Shown in pieces: positions 53,893-63,280 of a DNA stretch of 64,000 bases. Made by a program: the position numbers and the translations under genes. Where the stretch lies: contig NZ_JAFNME010000008.1 in assembly GCF_017368815.1 (NCBI RefSeq), forward strand, positions 1 through 64,000. The letters are read 5' to 3'. How positions within the stretch are numbered: the stretch's first letter is position 1; each line of letters begins with the position of its first letter. This DNA comes from Comamonas denitrificans (GTDB lineage: Bacteria; Pseudomonadota; Gammaproteobacteria; Burkholderiales; Burkholderiaceae_C). The notes under the pieces were generated by a model that had not been told where the DNA came from, did not search any database, and saw only the letters and a program-made list of their open reading frames with translations.

Positions 53893-55695
53893 TTACTGGG
53901 CCGCTGCGGTATTTGCATTGCGCAGGCGAATGTGCAGCTCGCGCAATTGTTTTTCATCCACCGGCGAAGGCGCTTGTGTGAGCAGGTCCTGGGCACGTTG
54001 GGTTTTCGGGAAGGCAATCACGTCGCGGATGGACTCAGAACCGGTCATCAGCGTGATCAAGCGATCCAGACCAAAGGCCAAGCCACCGTGCGGAGGCGCA
54101 CCGTATTGCAGCGCATCGAGCAGGTAGCCGAATTTGGCACGCTGGTCTTCAGGGCTGATATTGAGCGCGGCAAACACCTTGGCCTGCACGTCGGCGCGGT
54201 GGATACGCACCGAGCCGCCGCCCAGCTCCCAGCCATTCAACACCATGTCGTAGGCTTTGGCGATGCAGGCACCGGGGTCGGTGTCCATCAAATCTTCGTG
54301 GCCATCCTTCGGGCTGGTAAAGGGGTGGTGTACGGCCACCCAGCGGTTGTCTTCCTCATCGTGCTCGAACATGGGGAAGTCCACCACCCACAGCGGTGCC
54401 CAGCGGTCTTCAAACAGGCCGGTTTGCTTGGCAAAGTCGCTGTGGCCCACCTTCAGGCGCAAAGCGCCAATGGCATCGTTCACCACCTTGGCCTTGTCGG
54501 CACCAAAGAACAAAATATCGCCATCCTGTGCAGCGGTGCGTTCCAAAATGGCGGCAATGGCGGCATCGTGCAGGTTTTTCACGATGGGCGATTGCAAGCC
54601 GTCGCGGCCCTTGGCCACTTCATTGACCTTGATCCAGGCCAGGCCCTTGGCACCGTAAATTTTCACAAACTCGGTGTAGCCATCAATCTCGCCACGCGAA
54701 ATCTGCGCACCGCCCGGCACACGCAGGGCCACCACGCGGCCGCCTTTGGTGGTGGCAGGGGCGCTGAACACCTTGAAATCCACATCGGCCATGACATCGG
54801 TCAGCTCGGTAAATTCAAGCTTCACGCGCAGGTCGGGCTTGTCCGAGCCAAAGCGGGCCATCGCCTCGGCGTAGGGCATCACGGGGAACTCGCCCAGGTC
54901 CACATTCAGCTGCTGCTGGAACACCGCTTTGATCATGCGCTGGAAGATGGCGCGGATTTCTTCCTCGTTCAGGAACGAGGTCTCGCAGTCAATCTGCGTG
55001 AACTCGGGCTGGCGGTCGGCGCGCAAGTCTTCGTCGCGGAAGCACTTGGTAATTTGGTAGTAACGGTCGTAGCCGGCGACCATCAGCATCTGTTTGTACA
55101 GCTGGGGCGACTGGGGCAGCGCGAAGAACTGGCCGTCATGCACGCGACTGGGCACCAGATAATCCCGTGCGCCTTCGGGCGTGGATTTGCCCAGCATGGG
55201 CGTTTCGATGTCGATAAAGCCTTCTTTGTCCAGGAAGTTGCGCACTTGGATGGCCGTTTTGTAGCGCAGCATCATGTTGCGCTGCATGGCGGGGCGGCGC
55301 AGGTCGATCACGCGGTGGGTCAGGCGCACGTTTTCCGACAGGTTGTCATCGTCCAACTGGAACGGGGGCGTGACCGAGGCGTTGAGCACCGTCAGCTCAT
55401 GGCACAGCACTTCGATCTGGCCGCTTTTGAGCTTGTCGTTGGTCGTGCCCTCGGGGCGGGCACGCACCAGGCCCTTGATCTGAATGCAAAACTCGTTGCG
55501 GATGTCCTCGGCCACTTTGAACATCTCGGGACGGTCGGGGTCGCAGACCACCTGCACGTAGCCTTCGCGGTCGCGCAGGTCAATAAAAATCACGCCACCA
55601 TGGTCGCGGCGACGGTTCACCCAGCCGCAAAGGGTGACGGTTTGGCCCATCAGGGCTTCGGTGACAAGACCGCAGTATTCGGTGCGCATGGCCAT
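53893..55695 (-). CDS. aspS: Aspartate-tRNA ligase
   Basis: 600 aa, bacterial-type class II synthetase. Visible are the anticodon-binding OB domain (about 1-110, [31 protein letters not shown]), motif 2 around [18 protein letters not shown], the large insertion domain, and motif 3 [15 protein letters not shown]. Many betaproteobacterial AspRS also charge tRNA-Asn for later amidation; the sequence alone does not settle this. ATG 55695 is used; MRTEYCG two codons later is an alternative. Next to DUF502, a common pairing. Confidence 0.97.
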   Translation of the reverse strand: MAMRTEYCGLVTEALMGQTVTLCGWVNRRRDHGGVIFIDLRDREGYVQVVCDPDRPEMFKVAEDIRNEFCIQIKGLVRARPEGTTNDKLKSGQIEVLCHELTVLNASVTPPFQLDDDNLSENVRLTHRVIDLRRPAMQRNMMLRYKTAIQVRNFLDKEGFIDIETPMLGKSTPEGARDYLVPSRVHDGQFFALPQSPQLYKQMLMVAGYDRYYQITKCFRDEDLRADRQPEFTQIDCETSFLNEEEIRAIFQRMIKAVFQQQLNVDLGEFPVMPYAEAMARFGSDKPDLRVKLEFTELTDVMADVDFKVFSAPATTKGGRVVALRVPGGAQISRGEIDGYTEFVKIYGAKGLAWIKVNEVAKGRDGLQSPIVKNLHDAAIAAILERTAAQDGDILFFGADKAKVVNDAIGALRLKVGHSDFAKQTGLFEDRWAPLWVVDFPMFEHDEEDNRWVAVHHPFTSPKDGHEDLMDTDPGACIAKAYDMVLNGWELGGGSVRIHRADVQAKVFAALNISPEDQRAKFGYLLDALQYGAPPHGGLAFGLDRLITLMTGSESIRDVIAFPKTQRAQDLLTQAPSPVDEKQLRELHIRLRNANTAAAQ

Positions 55696-55735
55696 GGTGT
55701 TTCTTCCTGCATCTCGGGGATGCGGTTGCAAAAAA

Positions 55736-56359
55736 TTAACGTTTCTGATCGTCCAGGACGGGTGCAGGCGGTACCACCACCCCCATGGACACGATGTATT
55801 TGAGCGCGACATCCACGCTCATCTCCAGCTCCACGCAATCGCTTTTGCGCATGAGCACGAAATAACCCCCAGTTGGGTTGGGGGTGGTGGGGACAAAAAC
55901 GCTGACGTAATCATCCCGCAAATAGCAAGCCACTTCGGTGGCGGGGCTGCCGGTGATAAAAGCCACCGTCCAGACCCCTTCGCGCGGCCACTGCACCAGC
56001 ACAGCAGTGCGAAAGGCGTTGCCGCTGTCGGAGAAAACCGTGTCCGACACCTGTTTGACGCTGGAATAAATCGAGCGCACCACCGGGATGCGGCTGATCA
56101 CGGCATCGCCCCAGGAGACCAGCTTGCGCCCGACAAAATTACTCGCCACCGCGCCCACCGACAACAAAATGGCCAGCGTCAGCAGCACGCCAAAGCCCGG
56201 AATATGCATGCCCAGCAGGCGATCGGGGTGCCAAGCCTCTGGCAGGATGGCCAGGGTTTGGTCCAGGGTGCTGACAATCCAGTGCAGCACCCACACGGTA
56301 ATCACGCCGGGCACGATGACCAGCAGACCGGTGAGCAACCACTTACGCACAGCGTTCAT
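55736..56359 (-). CDS. DUF502 membrane protein
   Basis: 207 aa. Two N-terminal TM segments ([23 protein letters not shown] and [22 protein letters not shown]), then a soluble domain with [22 protein letters not shown] and [17 protein letters not shown], the defining DUF502 blocks. Function unknown; it is regularly found upstream of aspS in betaproteobacteria. ATG 56359 starts the conserved MNAVRKW. Confidence 0.92.
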   Translation of the reverse strand: MNAVRKWLLTGLLVIVPGVITVWVLHWIVSTLDQTLAILPEAWHPDRLLGMHIPGFGVLLTLAILLSVGAVASNFVGRKLVSWGDAVISRIPVVRSIYSSVKQVSDTVFSDSGNAFRTAVLVQWPREGVWTVAFITGSPATEVACYLRDDYVSVFVPTTPNPTGGYFVLMRKSDCVELEMSVDVALKYIVSMGVVVPPAPVLDDQKR

Positions 56360-56552
56360 GGGCTTAGACCTCGGAGGCCGCAAGGGCAGCAGCGGGTAGC
56401 AAAGAGTCTGCGGTGCAGCGGCTGGCGCTGCACCGGTGGGCATAAGTAGGCATAAAAAAGAAGAAAGCTGAGGAAATTTTCCAAAACCCTCGATTATAGG
56501 GAGTGCAAACCTCTTCGGGTTTCTACCTGCAGCTTCAGCGCGTGTTTACGAT

Positions 56553-58019
56553 CTAAGCGGGGCAAGCCTGCGGATCGGTTTCGTAATGCACCACAGCATC
56601 TTGGCGGTTGTGCAACCATTGGGGCAGCAAGGAACCGGCCAGCATGCCACTGACCGCCGCCAACAATCCGGCCAACTGCTGCGGGAAGGCCTCCGCCCAG
56701 CCCGGCACGACAATGAACAACAGCCACACCCCGATTCCCAGCACCACGGCAGCCACTGCGCCCTGGGTAGTGGCACGCTTCCAGTACAAGCCAAACACCA
56801 GCGGGGTAAAGGCCCCAACCAGCGGCACTTGGTACGCGCCCGAGACCATTTCGTAAATCGAGCTGTCCTGCATGGTGATGGCGTAAATCAACACGCAGAT
56901 GGTGAACACCAGCACCGAAAGGCGCATGGCTTTAAGCGTCTGCGCATCGCTCAGGCCCGGCTTGATGTTGCGCAGCACGTTTTCCACAAATGCGGTGGAC
57001 GGGGCCAGCATGGTGGCCGAGGCGGTGGACATGATGGCCGACAGCAAGGCCCCAAAAAAGGCAATCTGCAGCGCCAGCGGCATGTGGTTCATCACCAAGG
57101 CGGGCAGGATTTTCTGCGGGTCTTCGGCCATCAGTGCCTGTGCGCCTTCCGGCATGATCAGCACAGCGGCAGTGACGATAAACATGGGCACAAAGGCAAA
57201 CAAGATGTACAGCGAGCCGCCGATGATCGGCCCCAGTTGCGCCACGGTGGCATCCTTGGACGACATGACGCGCTGGAACACGTCTTGCTGCGGGATGGAG
57301 CCAAGCATCATGGTGATGCCAGCAGCGATAAAGAACAGCCAGGTCTTGCCGTCGGCGTTTTCCGGCAGCAAGCGCAGCTTGCCCTGCGTCGTGGCGTAAT
57401 CGACGACATGGGCTGTGCCCCCGGCCAGATCGGCGGCAAACCAAGCCATCGCCAACAGGCCAATGCAGATCACCACCATCTGCACCAAATCGGTCACCGC
57501 CACCGACCACATGCCACCGTACAGCGTGTAAATCAGCACAATCAGCGTGCCCAGCACCATCCCGGCCGTAATGGACATGGCCCCTTGCGTGAGCAGGTTG
57601 AACACCAGCCCCAGCGCTGCCACCTGCGCCGCCACCCAGCCCAAGTAGCTAAAGATGATGATGATGGAGCACAGAATTTCGACCGTGCGGCCAAAGCGCA
57701 GGCGGTAATAGTCGCCAATGGTGATCAAGTTCTTTTTGTAGAGCTTATAAGCAAAGAACAGCCCGACCAGCACCAGGCACATGCCGGCACCGAAGGGGTC
57801 TTCCACCACACCGCCCAAGCCCTCTTGCACGAACTGGGCCGAAACCCCCAGCACCAGCTCAGAACCAAACCAAGTGGCAAACGTGGTCGCCACGACCATG
57901 TACAGCGGCAGCGAGCGCCCCGCAACCGCGTAGTCGGCGGTGCTGTGGACACGGCGGGCAGCAAACAAACCAAGAGCAATCGACCCCAGCAGGTAGGCCG
58001 CGATAAAAGCAATCAGCAT
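56553..58019 (-). CDS. Sodium:solute symporter family transporter
   Basis: 488 aa, 13 predicted TM segments. DYAVAGRSLPLYMVVATTFATWFGSELVLG near the N-terminus, IYTLYGGMWSVAVTDLVQM, and ALLSAIMSTASATMLAPSTAF (the sodium-site helix) are SSS family signatures. The substrate cannot be assigned; relatives carry proline, pantothenate, acetate or urea. Monocistronic, minus strand. Confidence 0.92.
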   Translation of the reverse strand: MLIAFIAAYLLGSIALGLFAARRVHSTADYAVAGRSLPLYMVVATTFATWFGSELVLGVSAQFVQEGLGGVVEDPFGAGMCLVLVGLFFAYKLYKKNLITIGDYYRLRFGRTVEILCSIIIIFSYLGWVAAQVAALGLVFNLLTQGAMSITAGMVLGTLIVLIYTLYGGMWSVAVTDLVQMVVICIGLLAMAWFAADLAGGTAHVVDYATTQGKLRLLPENADGKTWLFFIAAGITMMLGSIPQQDVFQRVMSSKDATVAQLGPIIGGSLYILFAFVPMFIVTAAVLIMPEGAQALMAEDPQKILPALVMNHMPLALQIAFFGALLSAIMSTASATMLAPSTAFVENVLRNIKPGLSDAQTLKAMRLSVLVFTICVLIYAITMQDSSIYEMVSGAYQVPLVGAFTPLVFGLYWKRATTQGAVAAVVLGIGVWLLFIVVPGWAEAFPQQLAGLLAAVSGMLAGSLLPQWLHNRQDAVVHYETDPQACPA

Positions 58020-58155
58020 GGCAGGGCAACTTCACAAGTAAAAAAGGGTTACGCCAAATTACGGGACGGGCGATTATCAACAGTTCACGGCGGTTTGTTG
58101 CAAGAAAACTTCTTTTGTCAGCTTATTGCCACACTGCAAGGGGATGCAGAATAAA

Positions 58156-58245
58156 AAAGATGAGCACTTTGCGCTTATTTATTAATAAATTCAAAGAAAA
58201 AACTCTTTGAACCCTTATAAATAAAGCGCAAAGCGCTCTTCTTTT
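58156..58245. repeat. Gene-end inverted repeat, copy 11 (after ubiB)
   Basis: CTTTGCGCTTATTTAT (58167-58182) pairs with ATAAATAAAGCGCAAAG with one bulge; an inner TTCAAAG/CTTTGAA stem (58190-58196, 58205-58211) extends it. It abuts the ubiB stop, and on the minus strand ends in a T-run, so it is terminator-like. Confidence 0.85.
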
Positions 58246-59810
58246 TAAAATAATTGAAAGCGCACGATGGCCTGGGCCACGATCAAGCCCAGCACAAAGC
58301 CCAGCCCTGCGTACAACACACTTTGCAGCAAGCGGTTGGTGCGGCGCTGCTCTTGCAGCAGCGCCTGGGTCATCTGTGCTTGCCCCGCATCCTTGTGCTG
58401 CAGGTAGTCGCTGAGCAACCGGGGTAAATCAGGCAGGATCTTGGCGTAGCGCGGCGCTTGCGCTTTGAGCTCGCTCCACAAGCGCTGCGGCCCCATCTGG
58501 TCGAGCATCCACTTTTCCAAAAACGGCTTGGCCGTGCTCCACAAATCCAGGTTGGGGTCGAGCTGGCGGCCCAGCCCCTCGATGTTGAGCAGCGTCTTTT
58601 GCAGCAGCACCAGCTGCGGCTGGATCTCCACCTGAAAGCGCCGCGAGGTCTGGAACAAGCGCATCAGCACCATGCCCAGCGAAATTTCGGCCAGCGGGCG
58701 ATCAAAGTAGGGTTCGCACACGCTGCGAATGGCCGCCTCCAGCGCCTCAACGCGCGTGGTGGCCGGCACCCAGCCGCTTTCAATGTGCAGCTCGGCCACG
58801 CGCTTGTAATCGCGGCGGAAAAAAGCCGTGAAGTTCTGCGCCAGGTATTCCTTATCGAACTCGGTCAGCGCCCCGACGATGCCAAAGTCCAGCGAGATAT
58901 AGCGCCCAAACGTCTCAGGGGCCAAGCTGACCATGATGTTGCCCGGGTGCATGTCAGCGTGGAAAAAGCCATCGCGAAACACCTGGGTGAAAAAAATCGT
59001 CACCCCATCGCGGGCCAGCTTGGGAATATCCACCCCAGCCTCGCGCAGCTTTTCAACCTGGCTGATGGGCACGCCATGCATGCGCTCCATCACCATCACG
59101 TCGGTGTGGCAAAAATCCCAGAAAATTTCCGGCACCAGCAACAAATCCAGCCCTGCCATGTTGCGGCGCAGCTGCGCGGCATTAGAGGCTTCGCGCACCA
59201 AGTCCAGCTCGTCGTTGAGGTAGGTATCAAACTCGGCCACCACTTCGCGCGGTTTCAGGCGCTTGCCGTCGGCCGAGAGCTTTTCCACCCAGCCAGCCAT
59301 CATGTGCATCAGCGCCAAGTCTTTGTCGATGACGCGCTTCATGCCTGGGCGCACGACCTTGACGGCCACTTCACGCTCGCCCCCGTCGCGGCCACGGATG
59401 GTGGCAAAGTGCACCTGCGCGATCGAGGCGCTGGCCACCGGCTGGCGTTCAAAGCTTAAAAAAATCTGATCGAGGGGCTTGCGGAAGGATTTTTCAATCG
59501 TATCGACGGCAATTTGCGAATCAAACGGCGGCACCCGGTCTTGCAGCTTGGCCAGCTCTTCGGCCACATCCGGCGGCAGCAAATCCCTGCGCGTCGAGAG
59601 TACCTGGCCAAATTTGACAAAAATGGGCCCCAGCTCCTCCAGTGCCTGGCGCAGCCGCTGGCCGCGCGGCGCATCGAGTTTGCGCCCAAAAGTGACAATG
59701 CGCCGCAGCCGACTGAGCCACGGGTGTTGAAAGCTGGAGAGCACCAGCTCATCCAAACCATAGCGCAGTACCACCCAGACAATGGCCCACGCACGAAAAA
59801 AGCGTCCCAT
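58245..59810 (-). CDS. ubiB: Ubiquinone biosynthesis ATPase/kinase-like UbiB
   Basis: 521 aa. The UbiB/ADCK signature KFGQ lies at 66-69 ([19 protein letters not shown]), with the kinase-like core [15 protein letters not shown], the catalytic-loop analogue [11 protein letters not shown] and SLDFGIVG. Two C-terminal TM segments ([23 protein letters not shown]) anchor it in the inner membrane. It supports extraction or presentation of lipid intermediates to the hydroxylases. It lies 13 nt after ubiJ in a minus-strand run. Confidence 0.96.
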   Translation of the reverse strand: MGRFFRAWAIVWVVLRYGLDELVLSSFQHPWLSRLRRIVTFGRKLDAPRGQRLRQALEELGPIFVKFGQVLSTRRDLLPPDVAEELAKLQDRVPPFDSQIAVDTIEKSFRKPLDQIFLSFERQPVASASIAQVHFATIRGRDGGEREVAVKVVRPGMKRVIDKDLALMHMMAGWVEKLSADGKRLKPREVVAEFDTYLNDELDLVREASNAAQLRRNMAGLDLLLVPEIFWDFCHTDVMVMERMHGVPISQVEKLREAGVDIPKLARDGVTIFFTQVFRDGFFHADMHPGNIMVSLAPETFGRYISLDFGIVGALTEFDKEYLAQNFTAFFRRDYKRVAELHIESGWVPATTRVEALEAAIRSVCEPYFDRPLAEISLGMVLMRLFQTSRRFQVEIQPQLVLLQKTLLNIEGLGRQLDPNLDLWSTAKPFLEKWMLDQMGPQRLWSELKAQAPRYAKILPDLPRLLSDYLQHKDAGQAQMTQALLQEQRRTNRLLQSVLYAGLGFVLGLIVAQAIVRFQLF

Positions 59811-59823
59811 GATGGCGACTGCT

Positions 59824-60387
59824 TTACGCTAAACGCTGGCCGTTGCCAGCCGCTTGGCTGGACTGGCCCGCAGCCTTGCCAACAAATTGACGTATGGCAT
59901 TGGCCGCCGCCAGGGCCAGATTGGCCAGGGTGTGCGCCGGCACGTCGCCAATCACACGGGCCAGGTCTTCTTCGACATCCCAGCTCAGGTTCTCAACCAG
60001 CCAGTTGATATCAGCGGCCAGCTGCACATCCCCTTCAATGCGAATGGCCGGCTTGTCACCGCGCAAAGCGGCCTGGACCATGGCCAAGGGGTTGGTGTCG
60101 GTCACTTGCAGGCGCAAATCAGGCTGGGCCCCTTCGGCCGCCAGATTGAACAGACCCGCAGGGGTGACAACCAGGGCCATCGAGAATTGCCGCCATTGCA
60201 CCAAGGCAATGCGGCCCGTTTGGCGCACCAAACGCTCCATGGCCTGGGGCTCTTGCATCACGATGTGGTTCAAGAACAGCACCACGCGTTGCTGGGTCTC
60301 AGAAACAAACCAGGCCGGTGGTTGTACGGCCTGGGCGACGCGCTCGGCCAAATTGCCAAGCAAAGAAAAGGGGGACTGTGTTGCCAT
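59824..60387 (-). CDS. ubiJ: Ubiquinone biosynthesis accessory factor UbiJ
   Basis: 187 aa. An N-terminal SCP2 lipid-binding domain ([43 protein letters not shown] and a [19 protein letters not shown] strand) and a helical C-terminus are the UbiJ layout. UbiJ with UbiK organises the aerobic ubiquinone metabolon. ATG 60387 is supported by the family start and the position of the previous stop. An 8-bp perfect hairpin encloses the start codon. Confidence 0.9.
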   Translation of the reverse strand: MATQSPFSLLGNLAERVAQAVQPPAWFVSETQQRVVLFLNHIVMQEPQAMERLVRQTGRIALVQWRQFSMALVVTPAGLFNLAAEGAQPDLRLQVTDTNPLAMVQAALRGDKPAIRIEGDVQLAADINWLVENLSWDVEEDLARVIGDVPAHTLANLALAAANAIRQFVGKAAGQSSQAAGNGQRLA

Positions 60388-60395
60388 AGTCCCCC
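60370..60395 (-). promoter_or_regulatory. Hairpin around the ubiJ start codon
   Basis: GGGGGACT (60370-60377) and AGTCCCCC (60388-60395) form a perfect 8-bp stem; the 10-nt loop contains the ATG directly against the stem. The G-run that would act as Shine-Dalgarno is inside the stem on the mRNA, so initiation could be restrained. Confidence 0.6.
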
Positions 60396-60439
60396 GATTA
60401 TCGGTCAAGCAATTGCGGCACTGGGCCGCCTGCGGCAAT

Positions 60440-61429
60440 TTAGGTCAGGGCTTGCAAACCGGCCACCAGCCAGCCGCCGTTGCCCGATTTGGGCTTGGCC
60501 ATGTTCCACACTTCGCGGAAAGGGCTCAGGCCTGCGCCCTGCTCTTCGCGGCTCATGCCCGAGAACTCGACACTGGCCAGGTACACATCGCCTTGGTCTT
60601 CAATGCCCAGCAGTTGGGCTTCCAATCCTTCGATTTCATTGATGTTGGCAGTGCCATCGGCCTCAGCCTCGCGCTCGGCCAGCTGCTGGCGCACTTCGCT
60701 TAGCATCTCATCGGTCATCATGGAGCGCAGAGTATCCAAATCGCCGGCATCCCAGGCCGCTTGCAAACTCAGGTAGTTGCGCTTGGCCGCGGTGATAAAG
60801 CCCTCGGTATCAAAGTCGGCTGGAATGCCCCAGGTTTGCGCACCCGACAAGGCAGCGCCGATCATGCTGCCACCAGCGGCCGCGCCAGCCACCGGTGCGG
60901 CTTGGCCAAATTGCTCCCAAGGACGGGCCGAGGCATCGTTGCCAACTTTCTCGGGCTTGTACTGGGGAGGATTGAACACATCGCCCGCTGCAGCCGGGAC
61001 GGGGGCATTGCCCTGAAAGGCAAAGGGTGCCGCCCCAGCGCCAGACGCACTGGCCGCCTGGCTGCGGCGTTTAACCATGCGGAAAATTGCCAAGCCCGCC
61101 ATGACCAGCAGACCAATCATCAAAATATTGGCAAACCCTTCGCCCAAGCCCAAGCTGCTGGCCAACCAGGCCAAGCCCAAACCAGCGGCCAAGCCGCCCA
61201 GCATGGCACCGACCCCCGAAGGTTTTTTGGCCGGGGCGGCATTGGTTTGCCCTGGTTGCTGTTGGGCAGTTTGCTGGCGAGCAGGAGCGGCAGGCGGGGT
61301 GGCTTGACGCTGGGTGACGTTGCTGGATTGGCGACCCAACGAACTGCCACCACCCATGCGCTTGGCTTCAGCCAGTGGTGCTGCCACTAGCATCGCCACA
61401 GTTAAAGTCAGTACCCAGAGTTGTTTCAT
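60440..61429 (-). CDS. Tim44-like domain membrane protein
   Basis: 329 aa. A signal sequence (MKQLWVLTLTVAMLVAAPLAEA), a Gly/Ser/Gln-rich stretch, two close TM segments (about 70-115: GAMLGGLAAGLGLAWLASSLGL, NILMIGLLVMAGLAIFRMV) and a C-terminal Tim44 domain (about 205-329, FITAAKRNYLSLQAAWDAGDLDTLRSMMTDEM). Bacterial Tim44-like proteins are widespread but not functionally resolved. Located between ubiJ and ubiE, a layout common in Burkholderiales. Confidence 0.9.
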   Translation of the reverse strand: MKQLWVLTLTVAMLVAAPLAEAKRMGGGSSLGRQSSNVTQRQATPPAAPARQQTAQQQPGQTNAAPAKKPSGVGAMLGGLAAGLGLAWLASSLGLGEGFANILMIGLLVMAGLAIFRMVKRRSQAASASGAGAAPFAFQGNAPVPAAAGDVFNPPQYKPEKVGNDASARPWEQFGQAAPVAGAAAGGSMIGAALSGAQTWGIPADFDTEGFITAAKRNYLSLQAAWDAGDLDTLRSMMTDEMLSEVRQQLAEREAEADGTANINEIEGLEAQLLGIEDQGDVYLASVEFSGMSREEQGAGLSPFREVWNMAKPKSGNGGWLVAGLQALT

Positions 61430-61460
61430 TGTGTTGCTCCAAAAATAAAAATAATCAATT

Positions 61461-61472
61461 CGTTAATTAACG
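61461..61472. promoter_or_regulatory. Palindrome upstream of the Tim44-like gene
   Basis: CGTTAATTAACG, a perfect 12-bp palindrome in an AT-rich stretch 31 nt before the start; possible operator, ligand unknown. Confidence 0.3.
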
Positions 61473-61562
61473 TAATTTATGCAAATCGGATGACAGATCT
61501 ATGCGTTATTGCCCGCGTTGTTGTTTTTTGACGACGAATTCGCATGGGCTTTAAACCGTGTT

Positions 61563-62294
61563 TCAGCATTTGATGCCGACGTGCAGCGCCACCACCCCGG
61601 CGGTCATGTTGTGGTAATCGACGTGGCCAAAACCGGCTTGTTGCATCAGTGCCTTCAATTCCTGCTGACCGGGGTGCATCCGAATGGATTCGGCCAAATA
61701 ACGGTAGCTGTCGGCATCGCCCGCCACCAGCGAGCCGATGCGCGGCAAGATGTTGAAGGAGTACCAGTCATAGGCTTTTTCCAAAGGCTTAGCCACTTTA
61801 GAGAACTCCAGCACCAGAAGTTTCCCGCCCGGCTTGAGCACCCGGCACATTTCTTTCAGTGCCGCGTCTTTGTGCGTCATGTTGCGCAGGCCAAAGGCGA
61901 CGCTGACCAGGTTGAAGTGCTGATCAGGGAACGGTAGTTTTTCGGCATCGCACACCACCGTGGGCAAAAGAATGCCTTTGTCGTTCAAGCGGTCACGGCC
62001 CACGCGCAGCATGGCTTCGTTGATGTCGGTGTGTACGACGCGGCCCGTAGTGCCCACTTTTTTGGCGAAGGCCAAAGATAAATCACCTGTACCGCCGGCA
62101 ATATCCAGCACCTGATCGCCTTCCTTCAAATTGGCGACCATGACGGTGTACGCCTTCCAGGCGCGGTGCAGGCCGCCGGACATCAGGTCGTTCATGATGT
62201 CGTACTTGCTGGCCACCGAGTCGAACACGCCACGTACACGGCGGGCCTTGTCGTTTTCATCGACGGTTTCAAAACCAAAATGGGTGCTGCTCAT
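61563..62294 (-). CDS. ubiE: Ubiquinone/menaquinone C-methyltransferase UbiE
   Basis: 243 aa. SAM motif [21 protein letters not shown] near 62-81, [11 protein letters not shown] (motif II), [32 protein letters not shown] (motifs III and post) and the [14 protein letters not shown] block are diagnostic UbiE/COQ5. It methylates the quinone ring carbon. ATG 62294 starts the conserved [11 protein letters not shown]. Previous gene (DUF971) ends 36 nt upstream. Confidence 0.96.
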   Translation of the reverse strand: MSSTHFGFETVDENDKARRVRGVFDSVASKYDIMNDLMSGGLHRAWKAYTVMVANLKEGDQVLDIAGGTGDLSLAFAKKVGTTGRVVHTDINEAMLRVGRDRLNDKGILLPTVVCDAEKLPFPDQHFNLVSVAFGLRNMTHKDAALKEMCRVLKPGGKLLVLEFSKVAKPLEKAYDWYSFNILPRIGSLVAGDADSYRYLAESIRMHPGQQELKALMQQAGFGHVDYHNMTAGVVALHVGIKC

Positions 62295-62330
62295 GGGGTA
62301 CTCGCTTTCATTCGTCGAAGTCTTCAAATC

Positions 62331-62750
62331 TTAATGGCCACCACAGCCGCCGCTGCCACAACTGTGGCCGCCTTGCTGGCCCGGCATGGGCTGGTCACGG
62401 TCTTTGCCGGCAGCGGCCAAGCGGTCCAGGTATTCCTGCCAGAGCGCATCTTTTTGCGTGCCCAGGCGGTACAGGTAGTCCCAGGTGAAGATGCCGCTTT
62501 GGTGGCCGTCGCTAAAAGTGGGCTGAATGGCGTAGTGGCCCACGGTTTGCAAATCCACGATTTCCACCCCACGCTTGCCGGTTTGCAGCGTCTCTTGCCC
62601 CGGGCCGTGGCCCATGACTTCGGCCGAGGGCGAGTACACGCGCAAGAGCTCAAAGGGCAGCGCCAGCACGGTGCCATCGGCGTAGCCCAGCTCCAGCACA
62701 CGGGATTCAAGCAGAACATCAATCGATTGGGGGGTGGGTGTGGTGGTCAT
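62331..62750 (-). CDS. DUF971 protein
   Basis: 139 aa. The compact domain (about 10-100) with LELGYADGTVLALPFELLRVYSPSAEV and IFTWDYLYRLG is the DUF971 fold, also found as the N-terminal part of gamma-butyrobetaine hydroxylase, where it binds zinc. The C-terminal HSCGSGGCGGH adds a cysteine/histidine metal-site candidate. Role unknown; neighbour of ubiE. Confidence 0.9.
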   Translation of the reverse strand: MTTTPTPQSIDVLLESRVLELGYADGTVLALPFELLRVYSPSAEVMGHGPGQETLQTGKRGVEIVDLQTVGHYAIQPTFSDGHQSGIFTWDYLYRLGTQKDALWQEYLDRLAAAGKDRDQPMPGQQGGHSCGSGGCGGH

Positions 62751-62767
62751 GTCTTTACCAAAAAGGG

Positions 62768-62858
62768 AAGCTTCTACCGCTGATTAGAACTTGTTTTTAA
62801 ATACAAAAGTATCTGAAATCATTTGTTTATCAGCGGAAAGAGCTCTTATTTTTCATAA
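62768..62858. repeat. Gene-end inverted repeat, copy 12 (HIT/DUF971)
   Basis: CCGCTGAT (62777-62784) pairs perfectly with ATCAGCGG (62829-62836); GAAGCT and GAGCTC half-sites flank it. Its right part includes the stop codon of the HIT gene. Confidence 0.8.
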
Positions 62859-63280
62859 TATGCCGCAAAAGCCTGCTGCAGCGCCGCATCCACCATGGGC
62901 AGCTGCGCCACCACGGCGGCTTCACGCGCGCTATCGCGCGGGCGCTGGGCGCTGGCCCAAACGGGGGCGGGAAAGTGGCTGTCCCAGTCGTAGCGGGCAA
63001 TGATGTGCCAGTGCAGGTGCGGCACAACGTTGCCCAGCGTGGCCAGGTTGATCTTGGTGGGCTGCAGCTGCTGGCGCAGCACTTGCTCGACCAGCGCCAC
63101 GGCCTCCATGCAGTGCTGGCGCTGGGCGGCGCTAAGGTCAGAGAACTCGGCCACATGCGCGTTCCAGACAATGCGGTAGAAGGCGGGAAAGCCCGCCTCG
63201 TCAGCACGAATCAGCCGCAGTTTTTCGCCTTGCCAGATGGGCTGGCCGCCCGGTTCCTGGCATAGCACACAGTCATTCAT
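62846..63280 (-). CDS. HIT family hydrolase
   Basis: 144 aa. The histidine triad is HLHWH at 88-92 with PHLHWHIIARYDWD, a common variant of HxHxH. CVLCQ near the N-terminus may bind zinc. HIT proteins split nucleotide-phosphoramidates or dinucleotides. The start overlaps the stop of the upstream Fe-S gene by 4 nt (ATGA), so the two are coupled. Confidence 0.92.
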   Translation of the reverse strand: MNDCVLCQEPGGQPIWQGEKLRLIRADEAGFPAFYRIVWNAHVAEFSDLSAAQRQHCMEAVALVEQVLRQQLQPTKINLATLGNVVPHLHWHIIARYDWDSHFPAPVWASAQRPRDSAREAAVVAQLPMVDAALQQAFAAYYEK

